Of a stretch of 37,697 bases of DNA, positions 31,686 to 37,697 are shown in pieces. The stretch spans positions 1 to 37,697 of the forward strand of contig JAWLGN010000013.1 in NCBI GenBank assembly GCA_041685075.1. Reading direction: 5' to 3'. The notes below the pieces were generated by a model, which saw only the letters and a program-made list of their open reading frames with translations, did no database searches and had not been told where the DNA came from. Numbering within the stretch: position 1 is the stretch's first letter; each line of letters begins with the position of its first letter. Source of the DNA: JAMCRM01 sp041685075 (GTDB lineage: Bacteria > Acidobacteriota > Terriglobia > Bryobacterales > Bryobacteraceae). Position numbers and translations under genes: made by a program.

Positions 31686-33014
31686 TTGGCAACCACGGAT
31701 CGTATACACATCATCGGCGGAGGGCTTGCGGGCTCGGAAGCCGCCTACCAGGTGGCCAGGCGCGACATGCGGGCGGTGCTCTACGAGATGCGGCCCCTGC
31801 GCGGCACCCCGGCCCACCGCACGGATCGCCTGGGCGAACTGGTCTGCAGCAACTCGCTCAAATCCGAGCAGGAGAACTCCGCCTCCTGGCTGCTGAAGCA
31901 GGAGTTGCGCCGCCTGGATTCGCTGCTGCTTCGCATCGCCGGAGAAGCGCGCGTTCCCGGCGGCCACGCCCTCACGGTGGACCGGGACGCCTTCGCCGCC
32001 GGCGTTACCGAAGCCATCGCCCGCCAGCCGCTCATCGAGGTGCGCCGCGAGGAGGTGACCGAGATCCCCGAGGACGGCATCACCATCATCGCCACCGGGC
32101 CCCTGACCAGCGACGCCTTGGCGGCGTCCATCGCCCGGCTTACCGGCTCGGACCGGCTGTACTTCTACGACGCCATCAGCGCCATCGTGGATGCCGCCAG
32201 CGTCAACCTGAGCATTGCCTTCCGGGCATCCCGTTACGACAAGTCGCTCGACGGCACGGGCGATTATTTGAACTGCCCGCTCGATCGCCCGCAGTACGAG
32301 GCCTTCGTCGACGCGCTGCTCGCGGCCGAGAGCGCCACCGCGCACATCCCGGAGGATTCGGCCTGCTACTTCGAAGCCTGCCTGCCCATCGAGGAGCTGG
32401 CGCGGCGCGGACGCGACACCCTGCGCTTCGGCCCCATGAAGCCCATGGGTTTGATCGACCCCCGCACCGGCCGGCGACCCTGGGCAGTCGTGCAGCTTCG
32501 CCAGGAAAACCTTCGGGCCGATAGTTACAACCTCGTGGGCTTCCAGAACCACATGAAGTTCGGCGAGCAGGCGCGCGTTTTGCGCATGATTCCCGGGCTG
32601 GAGAAGGCGGAGTTTCTACGCTACGGCCAGATTCACCGCAACACCTACATCAACGCTCCGGCGCTGCTGGACAACACCCTGGCCCGGAGGTCGCGCCCCA
32701 CGGTGCTGTTCGCGGGCCAGATTTCGGGCGTGGAGGGGTACGTGGAATCGATCGCCACGGGCCTGGTGGCGGGGCGCCACGCGGTGGAGATCGCCCAGGG
32801 CCGCCGGCCCTGCCCCTTGCCGCGCGAGACGGCGCTCGGTTCGCTGTGCCACTACATTTCGGGCGCGGATTCCCGCGGCTACCAGCCGGCCAACATCGCC
32901 TTCGACCTGCTGCCGCCGCTTGACGAGGAAACCCGCGCGCGGCTGCGGCGCGACCGCGAGGCGCGCCACGCCGAGATCTGCCGCCGCGCGCTGGAGGCGC
33001 TGGCACGTGTCTGA
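31686..33014 (+). CDS. trmFO: tRNA uracil-54 methyltransferase TrmFO
   Basis: TrmFO makes ribothymidine at tRNA position 54 using methylene-THF and FAD. The 442-residue protein has the FAD motif IIGGGLAGSEAA (9-20), VLYEMRP, the catalytic ELVCSNSLKS (Cys54) and ACYFEACLPIEELARRG with the second Cys, then FAGQISGVEGYVESIATGL. Length and motifs fit closely. The start is TTG 31686 giving MATTDRIHII; no ATG lies before the FAD motif. The stop overlaps the GTG start of xerC by 8 bp, a pairing also seen in other phyla. Confidence 0.97.
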   Translation: MATTDRIHIIGGGLAGSEAAYQVARRDMRAVLYEMRPLRGTPAHRTDRLGELVCSNSLKSEQENSASWLLKQELRRLDSLLLRIAGEARVPGGHALTVDRDAFAAGVTEAIARQPLIEVRREEVTEIPEDGITIIATGPLTSDALAASIARLTGSDRLYFYDAISAIVDAASVNLSIAFRASRYDKSLDGTGDYLNCPLDRPQYEAFVDALLAAESATAHIPEDSACYFEACLPIEELARRGRDTLRFGPMKPMGLIDPRTGRRPWAVVQLRQENLRADSYNLVGFQNHMKFGEQARVLRMIPGLEKAEFLRYGQIHRNTYINAPALLDNTLARRSRPTVLFAGQISGVEGYVESIATGLVAGRHAVEIAQGRRPCPLPRETALGSLCHYISGADSRGYQPANIAFDLLPPLDEETRARLRRDREARHAEICRRALEALARV

Positions 33015-33903
33015 ACTGGGCGCGCAGATCGAGCGATTCCTGGCGCACCTGGCGCGGGAGAACGCCTCGCCCCACACCATCCGGGCCTACGGGTCGGACC
33101 TGCGGCAGTTCCTGGAGTACTTCTCCCCGCCGGGCGTTGCGCCGCCCGCGCCCGCCGCCATCGGATCGCTCGAAATTCGGGAGTGGCTGGCGGACCTCTA
33201 CCAGCGCCGCGTCTCGGCCGTCTCGATGAATCGTAAGCTCGCCGCGCTGCGCATGTTCTTCGGATTTCTCCATCGCGAAGGGTTGCTGGCGGTGAATCCC
33301 GCGCGGTTGGTGGGCAGCCTCAAGACGCCCAAGAAGCTGCCGGAGGTGATGACCGAGGAACAGGTGAACACGATGGTGGACAGCGTGGGGACCGAAGCGC
33401 TGGCCCGCCCCTATCCCGCCCGCGACCGCGCCATCTTCGAACTGCTCTACGGCTGCGGCCTGCGGGTCAGCGAGTTGACCGGGCTCAACGTGGCCGACGT
33501 GGACCGCGCCGAGCGCTGGCTGCGCGTGCGCGGCAAAGGGCGCAAGGAGAGGCAGACGCCCTATGGCTCCAAGGCGGCCGAAGCCCTGGAGCGTTACCTG
33601 GCGATACGCAACGCCCCCGCCGATGAACCCGCGTTGTTTGTCAATCATCGCGGCCGGCGGCTCACCGCGCGCGGCGTCCACTGGCTGGTGAGAACCTACG
33701 GCGAGCTGCTGGCGGGCGACTCCAGCGTTCACCCCCACGGCTTCCGCCACGCCTTTGCCACCCACCTGCTGAGCGACGGCGCCGACCTGCGCTCCATCCA
33801 GGAACTGCTGGGGCACGCCCGCCTCTCCACCACCCAGAAGTACACCCAGGTTTCCCTGAAAGATCTCATGGCGGTCTATGACCGCACGCATCCCAAGGCA
33901 TGA
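33007..33903 (+). CDS. xerC: Tyrosine recombinase XerC
   Basis: The 298-residue recombinase has a SAM-like N-terminal core-binding domain (FLAHLARENASPHTIRAY) and the catalytic set R153 (GCGLRVSEL), K177, H244 and R247 (HPHGFRHAFATHLL), H270 (LLGHARLST) and nucleophile Y279 (TQKYTQV). Length and position next to trmFO argue for the chromosome-dimer-resolving XerC and not a mobile integrase. The GTG at 33007 is the first start in frame that fits the family and overlaps trmFO by 8 bp. Its stop overlaps the next small gene as ATGA. Confidence 0.95.
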   Translation: MSELGAQIERFLAHLARENASPHTIRAYGSDLRQFLEYFSPPGVAPPAPAAIGSLEIREWLADLYQRRVSAVSMNRKLAALRMFFGFLHREGLLAVNPARLVGSLKTPKKLPEVMTEEQVNTMVDSVGTEALARPYPARDRAIFELLYGCGLRVSELTGLNVADVDRAERWLRVRGKGRKERQTPYGSKAAEALERYLAIRNAPADEPALFVNHRGRRLTARGVHWLVRTYGELLAGDSSVHPHGFRHAFATHLLSDGADLRSIQELLGHARLSTTQKYTQVSLKDLMAVYDRTHPKA

Positions 33904-34094
33904 AAGTCAAACGTACGATGGCATGGAGCGCGTTGACGGTGGCGGTCTTCGCCGCGGTGGCGGCGCTGATCCTGCGGTTCATGCCCGTACCGCGCGCGCC
34001 CGCCGACTACATGGTGGCGGGCACTCTCGCCACGCTGGTGGCGCTTCTGCTGCCCTTCACCGCGCTGCTACGCGGCGGCCTGTGGCGCCGTTGA
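33900..34094 (+). CDS. Small two-helix membrane protein
   Basis: The 64-residue protein is basic at both ends (MKVKRTMAW, GGLWRR) with two hydrophobic helices (ALTVAVFAAVAALILRF and MVAGTLATLVALLLPF). The ATG overlaps the xerC stop, which is good evidence that it is translated. I recognise no family. It is convergent with the dGTPase gene with a 3-bp gap. Confidence 0.6.
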   Translation: MKVKRTMAWSALTVAVFAAVAALILRFMPVPRAPADYMVAGTLATLVALLLPFTALLRGGLWRR

Positions 34095-34097
34095 CCT

Positions 34098-35228
34098 TCA
34101 AACGCGGTCCGCGCCGCGGCGCTCCCCGATGAATCGCTCGTGGGTGCGGCGGCAGAAACTGTCGGTCATACCCGCGATGTAGTCGCAGATCAGCCGGTGC
34201 GGCGGGTCCTCGGCGCAGGGGTGATGCGGCTGGGGCAGTTCTGCGGGGTGCTCCAGAAAGTAATCGAACAGCTCGGCGATGATGGCGGTGGATTGCTCGC
34301 GGTCGCGCCGCAGCGCATCGGAGGAGTAGACCCGGGCGAAAAGAAAGCGCTTCAGGTCGCGGTTCGCCTGGGCGGTTTCCGGCGTGAACGAGGCCAGGCG
34401 CGGCAGGTTGCGGACGTCGGCCGAACGGGCGGCGCCGGATGCCCTGGCCGCTGCCGCGGTGCCATCGATCAGCCCGGAAATGAGCGCGTCGATCAGCTCG
34501 CGCAGCGATTCGTTGAAGCGCTCGCGCGGCGTGGCGCCGGGAAACTGCGTCTCCACGGTCTCGTAGATCTCGCGGTAGAGCGGCACGGCTTCGGCCGCCT
34601 CGGCCGCGGTGAACATATCGGCCGAGAAGGCGTCGTCGAGGTCCGCGGTGTTGTAGGCGATCTCGTCGGCCAGGTCGATCAACTGGGCTTCGATGGGCGG
34701 GCGGAGTCCGGGCAGGAAGCCGTCCAGTTCGGGAAATTCTCCGGGAGCGAAGTCGCGGGAGTGCTTCACCATGCCCTCGCGCACTTCGAAAGTGAGGTTC
34801 AGGCCGGGGAAGCGGGCGTAACGCTGCTCGAAGGTTTCCACGATGCGCAGCGCGTGCAGGTTGTGATCGAAGCACTCCCCGAAGCGCTGCATCTGGCGGT
34901 TCAACTCCTCCTCGCCGGCGTGGGCGAAGGGAGGGTGGCCGATATCGTGCGCCAAGGCCAGGGCTTCGGTAAGATCCTGGTCGAGTTCCAGCACTCCGGC
35001 GACGGTGCGGGCCATCTGGGCCACTTCGATAGTGTGGGTCAGGCGGTTGCGGAAATGGTCCGAAAGCCCGGGAGTGAAGACCTGGGTTTTGGCTTCCAGG
35101 CGGCGGAAGGCGCGGGCGTGCACGATGCGGTCGCGGTCGCGCTGGAAGGGATTGCGGTAGGGGTGCCGGGGCTCCGGGTAACGGCGCCCCCCGCATTGTT
35201 CCACCGGATACCGCAGATGGGCCAGCAT
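34098..35228 (-). CDS. dgt: Deoxyguanosinetriphosphate triphosphohydrolase-like protein
   Basis: The 376-residue HD-domain protein removes triphosphate from dNTPs. The metal ligands are H65 (RLTHTIEV), H94-D95 (LALAHDIGHPPFAH) and the Asp in LIDLADEIAYNTADLDD. The N-terminus (NPFQRDRDRIVHARAFRRLE, then QVFTP) is typical of the shorter dGTPase type 2 subfamily, and the C-terminal domain ends ICDYIAGMTDSFCRRTHERF. It follows the TPR-like gene by 10 bp on the same strand, with no clear Shine-Dalgarno of its own. Substrate range among dNTPs is not fixed by sequence. Confidence 0.93.
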   Translation of the reverse strand: MLAHLRYPVEQCGGRRYPEPRHPYRNPFQRDRDRIVHARAFRRLEAKTQVFTPGLSDHFRNRLTHTIEVAQMARTVAGVLELDQDLTEALALAHDIGHPPFAHAGEEELNRQMQRFGECFDHNLHALRIVETFEQRYARFPGLNLTFEVREGMVKHSRDFAPGEFPELDGFLPGLRPPIEAQLIDLADEIAYNTADLDDAFSADMFTAAEAAEAVPLYREIYETVETQFPGATPRERFNESLRELIDALISGLIDGTAAAARASGAARSADVRNLPRLASFTPETAQANRDLKRFLFARVYSSDALRRDREQSTAIIAELFDYFLEHPAELPQPHHPCAEDPPHRLICDYIAGMTDSFCRRTHERFIGERRGADRV

Positions 35229-35238
35229 GGCGCGGCCG

Positions 35239-35943
35239 TTACTGGGGGATCTCGGCGTACTGGGCGATAGCCGCCTGGCTTACCGCGGTGTTGCGAGAGG
35301 AGCGCAGCGGTTCGAGCAGTTTGCGGGCCTCCTCCGGCTTGGTCTTGGCAATGCCGCGCGCCAGCGCGATGGTGGCTTCCTCACTGGAGACGAAGATGGT
35401 GGGCTTCGCAATCAGGGGACGAAGCAACTGCTCGCCCTCGGAGATCCGGTTGCTCCCGAAGTAGATCTCGGCCAAAGCCATCTGGGCCAGCGAGGCGTAC
35501 TCACGGTTGCCGGATTCGGCCACCGTCTTGAAGCGCTTCTCGGCTTCCAGCACGCGATCCTGCTCGGCCGCCATGGCCGCCAGGGTGTACTCGGCGACAA
35601 CGCCCTGCCGGGTACCGGAGTAGTTGTTGGCGATGTCTCCGAAGCGCTTGGCGGCTTCCGCGTCCCTGGCTTCGGGGGTGGCAAACGACAGCCCGGCAAC
35701 GGATTCGGCCGGCGCGCCGACGGGGGCTTCCAGCACCTGCAATGCCTGGGAGAGAACGCGCTCGCGCGCCGCGTACTGGCGCTGCCGGTAGAAGTAGAAG
35801 CCTACGGCCAGCAGGACCACCACCAGCGCCGCGGCGCCGTAGATCAGTACCTCTCGCCGGTGCTCCTCGAAGAAAGCAAACGTCTGCCCGACTTCTTGAG
35901 CGAACCGATCCGCTTTGAGTTCCTTACGGGTGATTCTCGACAC
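35239..35943 (-). CDS. YfgM-like tetratricopeptide membrane protein
   Basis: The 234-residue protein has a short cytoplasmic N-terminus (SRITRKELKADRFAQEV), one membrane helix (VLIYGAAALVVVLLAVGFYF) and a helical TPR-like region (RFGDIANNYSGTRQGVVAEY, EAEKRFKTVAESGNREYASL and similar). The layout is that of YfgM/TPR-21 proteins, which in E. coli act as ancillary factors of the SecYEG translocon; that role is inferred. It lies between the sigma factor and dGTPase genes on the minus strand. The 144-bp upstream gap is G-rich. Confidence 0.78.
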   Translation of the reverse strand: MSRITRKELKADRFAQEVGQTFAFFEEHRREVLIYGAAALVVVLLAVGFYFYRQRQYAARERVLSQALQVLEAPVGAPAESVAGLSFATPEARDAEAAKRFGDIANNYSGTRQGVVAEYTLAAMAAEQDRVLEAEKRFKTVAESGNREYASLAQMALAEIYFGSNRISEGEQLLRPLIAKPTIFVSSEEATIALARGIAKTKPEEARKLLEPLRSSRNTAVSQAAIAQYAEIPQ

Positions 35944-36004
35944 ACAAACCTCAGATGGGTTGAAATTTCATCTTACCATGACGGGCGCCAATGGCCGCGA
36001 GCAA

Positions 36005-36081
36005 GGGGGTGGCAGGAGTGCTGGGCGCGCCCCGGGGGGAGGTGGGCGCGGCGGGGGGAGGTGGCGGCGCTAACGGCGGGG
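36005..36081 (+). other. G-run cluster (possible G-quadruplex)
   Basis: Runs of three or more G occur at 36005-36009, 36023-36025, 36034-36039, 36044-36046, 36053-36058 and 36078-36081. The gaps between the middle runs are 4-7 nt, fitting a G-quadruplex. The block lies between the sigma factor and TPR genes, on their template-opposite strand. Confidence 0.45.
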
Positions 36082-36087
36082 TGCCCG

Positions 36088-36894
36088 TCAGGCGCCGCAC
36101 GCTGCACGCCAGGAGCCGCGATCCATGGGCCAGGAGCGCCGCATGCGATGGCGCAGCCGGTGAATGGCCTGGGTCTTGAGTTGCGAGATGCGGGATTCGT
36201 GGACGTGCGCGATCTGCGCGATCTGCCGCAGCGTCATCCCGTCCTGGTAGTACATCCGCAGCACGCGACGCTCGATCTCGGGGATGCGCTCGATCACTTC
36301 CTCCAGCAGGCGCCGCAGTTCGGAACGCTCCAGCAGGTTGGAAGGCAGCTTCTCTTCGCTATCCGGAAGGGTTTCGATGATGGAGCGCGCCTCCTCTCCA
36401 CCCGGCGCATGGCGGAGCCGTTCCAGGTTCAGGCCCCGCACCTCCGTGATCCATTCCCGGAACTGCTGGACGGAGATGCGCAGCTCCGCGGCGGTCTCTT
36501 CCTCGGTGGGGGTGCGCTTCAGCCGCTGTTCGACGGCCTGCACGGCGTTGTCGATCTGCCGCGCCTTGCGGCGCTTCTGCCGCGGCACCCAGTCCATCTC
36601 CCGCAAACTGTCCAGAATAGCGCCGCGAATCTTGTATTCGGCGTAGGTTTTCAGCTTCACGTTGTGCGAGGGATCGAAGTTGTCGATGGCGGAAATCAGC
36701 CCGATGATGCCGGTGGAGATCAGGTCGTCCAGAGCCACGTCCCGCGGCAGCCGCTCCTGGATGCGCCGCGCAATCAACCGGACCTGCGGCATATGCTCCA
36801 GGATCAGCCGCTCGCGGCGCTGTTCCGGTGTCTCCACCACCTCCTGGCAGCGGGCAATGACCATGCTCCGAGAAAGGGACTGTGGACCGCTCAT
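36088..36894 (-). CDS. FliA/WhiG-type sigma factor
   Basis: The 268-residue protein has sigma regions 2 (LIARRIQERLPRDVALDDLI, ISAIDNFDPSHNVKLKTYAE), 3 (RGAILDSLREMDWVPRQKRR) and 4 (LRRLLEEVIERIPEIERRVL, MTLRQIAQIAHVHESRISQL). The DWVPR sequence in region 3 marks the sigma-28/FliA/WhiG group. These sigma factors usually direct flagellar or developmental genes; no flagellar gene is present in the window. AAGG lies about 5 nt before ATG 36894. It diverges from the peptidase gene, which has its own sigma-70-like signal. Confidence 0.93.
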   Translation of the reverse strand: MSGPQSLSRSMVIARCQEVVETPEQRRERLILEHMPQVRLIARRIQERLPRDVALDDLISTGIIGLISAIDNFDPSHNVKLKTYAEYKIRGAILDSLREMDWVPRQKRRKARQIDNAVQAVEQRLKRTPTEEETAAELRISVQQFREWITEVRGLNLERLRHAPGGEEARSIIETLPDSEEKLPSNLLERSELRRLLEEVIERIPEIERRVLRMYYQDGMTLRQIAQIAHVHESRISQLKTQAIHRLRHRMRRSWPMDRGSWRAACGA

Positions 36895-36964
36895 GTACCT
36901 TGAATCGGCCGCAGCGGAGAGAGCTTGCGCGGAAGATTACCCTAGCCCTTTTGCGGTACCCGGA

Positions 36965-36994
36965 TTGGCATTTTCTCTCAGAATCTGGTACTGT
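36965..36994 (+). promoter_or_regulatory. Promoter candidate for the secreted peptidase
   Basis: TTGGCA (36965-36970) and TACTGT (36989-36994) are 18 nt apart, a reasonable sigma-70 pair. The -10 ends 10 nt before ATG 37005, giving an almost leaderless transcript. Confidence 0.45.
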
Positions 36995-37004
36995 ATGGTA
37001 CAAG

Positions 37005-37487
37005 ATGCATGGGTTGTCTAGTACCAACCTGGGGCACCTGCTGTTGACTTTCCCTCTCCTCCTCGCCTCCGCAGCAGTCTGCTCCGACTCGACCTATACC
37101 CCTACTCCGGAATCCGTCCACGAGCGCACTCTTACCGCCGATGCGTTCATCAAGGAGAAGCTCGCCTTATGGCAGAAGCGGCTGCGCCTCACCGACTGGC
37201 GCATCGACATCCGCCAGGTGCGGGCCAAGGAACTGAAACCCAAGACCGTGGGGAATATCCACTGGGATACCCCGCGCAAAGTCGCCACCATCCGGGTGCT
37301 CTCGCATCTCGACTACAAGTCCTCCACCTTCCCTGCCATCCTGCGCGACATGGAGTTCACGGTGGTGCATGAGCTTGTCCACCTGCAGCTCTCTTCCCTG
37401 CCCCGCAGCGAGGCCAGCCGGGGCGCGGAAGAACGCGCCGTCAACATGATCACCGAGGCCCTTCTGGAACTCGACCACCGCCAGTAG
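37005..37487 (+). CDS. Secreted HExxH zinc metallopeptidase-like protein
   Basis: The 160-residue protein has a signal-type helix (LGHLLLTFPLLLASAAV) and a small domain ending in VVHELVHLQLS (HELVH, residues 122-126), the gluzincin-type zinc motif; a possible third ligand lies in GAEERAVNMI. A strand IHWDTPRKVATIRVL precedes it, as in small ImmA/SprT-like domains. No clear Shine-Dalgarno precedes ATG 37005; the frame stays open upstream into the sigma factor's antisense. The substrate is unknown. It precedes topB by 18 bp. Confidence 0.72.
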   Translation: MHGLSSTNLGHLLLTFPLLLASAAVCSDSTYTPTPESVHERTLTADAFIKEKLALWQKRLRLTDWRIDIRQVRAKELKPKTVGNIHWDTPRKVATIRVLSHLDYKSSTFPAILRDMEFTVVHELVHLQLSSLPRSEASRGAEERAVNMITEALLELDHRQ

Positions 37488-37493
37488 CCCTGC

Positions 37494-37499
37494 TAGCTT
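37494..37499 (+). promoter_or_regulatory. -10-like TAGCTT with TGn extension before topB
   Basis: TGCTAGCTT ends 6 nt before GTG 37506, the spacing expected for transcription to begin on the start codon. Weak on its own, but it fits the pattern seen at other genes. Confidence 0.3.
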
Positions 37500-37505
37500 A
37501 GTAGG

Positions 37506-37697
37506 GTGATGGGAGCTGCCGCGAACGTCGCCGTGCTTGCCGAGAAACCCTCGGTGGCACGGGACATCGCGCGGGTTCTGGGTGCTACGAAACAGGGCCA
37601 GGGATACCTGCACGGCAGCGGCTACATCGTCACCTGGGCGGTGGGACACCTGGTGGCGCTGGCGCAGCCGCACGAGATCAACCCCGAATGGCGCCAG
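37506..37697 (+). CDS. topB: DNA topoisomerase III, 3' end cut by window edge
   Basis: The visible 63-64 residues hold the first Toprim motif, VAVLAEKPSVARDIARVLGA, with the catalytic Glu and the Lys-Pro-Ser of type IA topoisomerases, followed by GYIVTWAVGHLVALAQPHE, both characteristic of TopB. It would relax and decatenate single-strand-linked DNA. Either GTG 37506 or ATG 37509 may be the start. The rest of the gene is beyond the window. Confidence 0.92.
   Translation, partial: MMGAAANVAVLAEKPSVARDIARVLGATKQGQGYLHGSGYIVTWAVGHLVALAQPHEINPEWRQ

Noticed and set aside
33007..33903. Mobile-element integrase
   Set aside because: Length, catalytic set and position after trmFO match housekeeping XerC. 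No attachment site, excisionase or phage gene is near.
35227..36903. 558-codon plus-strand open frame over the TPR and sigma factor genes
   Set aside because: It spans two recognised minus-strand genes and the G-rich gap, and shows no protein-like composition.
1..37697. tRNA, rRNA or riboswitch genes
   Set aside because: No cloverleaf, rRNA-like block or known riboswitch core was recognised by eye on either strand; a covariance-model scan would be decisive.

Overview
The window looks like chromosomal DNA of a high-GC, Gram-negative soil-type bacterium, most likely Acidobacteriota of the Solibacter/Bryobacter kind. This is an inference. It rests on the mix of a Tat-exported Gfo/Idh/MocA oxidoreductase, a DUF1080 lipoprotein, a CE15-like esterase, a short outer-membrane beta-barrel protein, sigma-54 and ECF regulation, TrmFO, and a CtaA/CtaB/SCO/DUF420 oxidase-assembly operon. 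No rRNA, tRNA, IS element, phage or CRISPR array was seen. A run of 10 N after an 18-C homopolymer (17041-17068) shows a draft assembly, so some frameshifts below could be sequencing errors.

Layout. 1-1016 is the 3' part of rmuC. 1017-1830 is a degraded stretch: an orphan reading-frame tail, a ~48-bp copy of the sucD 3' end, and a frameshifted beta-barrel gene. 1831-4279 (minus) is sucC-sucD-ndk, joined by ATGA overlaps; trpD diverges from it. 5372-7872 (minus) holds a degenerate receiver protein and a NagB-like/MocA pair. 7873-8554 carries two inverted repeats, six degenerate ~41-bp tandem repeats and a possible small gene. 8555-10393 (plus) encodes a mutarotase-like protein, a GNAT acetyltransferase and a DUF465 protein, closed by a strong terminator. 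10463-14865 (minus) is one overlapping operon: ctaA-ctaB-ABC ATPase-ABC permease-SCO-DUF420.

15126-17002 (plus) has a class III aminotransferase and a methyltransferase. 17096-22301 is a signalling block: a stress-protein-like gene, then a translationally coupled hybrid-less cascade (CHASE3/GAF histidine kinase, single-domain receiver, NtrC-type activator), with an ECF sigma factor convergent to it. 22523-26945 is secreted carbohydrate-type metabolism (DUF1080 lipoprotein, cyclase, CE15-like esterase) plus a bacterioferritin-like gene, interrupted by two frameshifted secreted-protein genes and a decayed second copy of the cyclase gene. 27039-34094 (plus) is a long run of housekeeping genes: HAD phosphatase, CDP-alcohol phosphatidyltransferase, membrane proteins, ABC exporter, trmFO, xerC. 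34098-36894 (minus) has a dGTPase, a TPR membrane protein and a FliA-type sigma factor. The window ends with a secreted HExxH peptidase and the start of topB.

The most unusual signals are non-coding or decayed: the sucD-tail copy, the cyclase remnant, the ~41-bp repeat block beside palindromes upstream of the NagB-like gene, and a recurring -10-like hexamer placed 6-10 nt before start codons that lack a Shine-Dalgarno sequence, suggesting leaderless transcripts. I do not see a clearly new multi-gene system. The closest candidate is the uncharacterised ABC transporter built into the oxidase-assembly operon.
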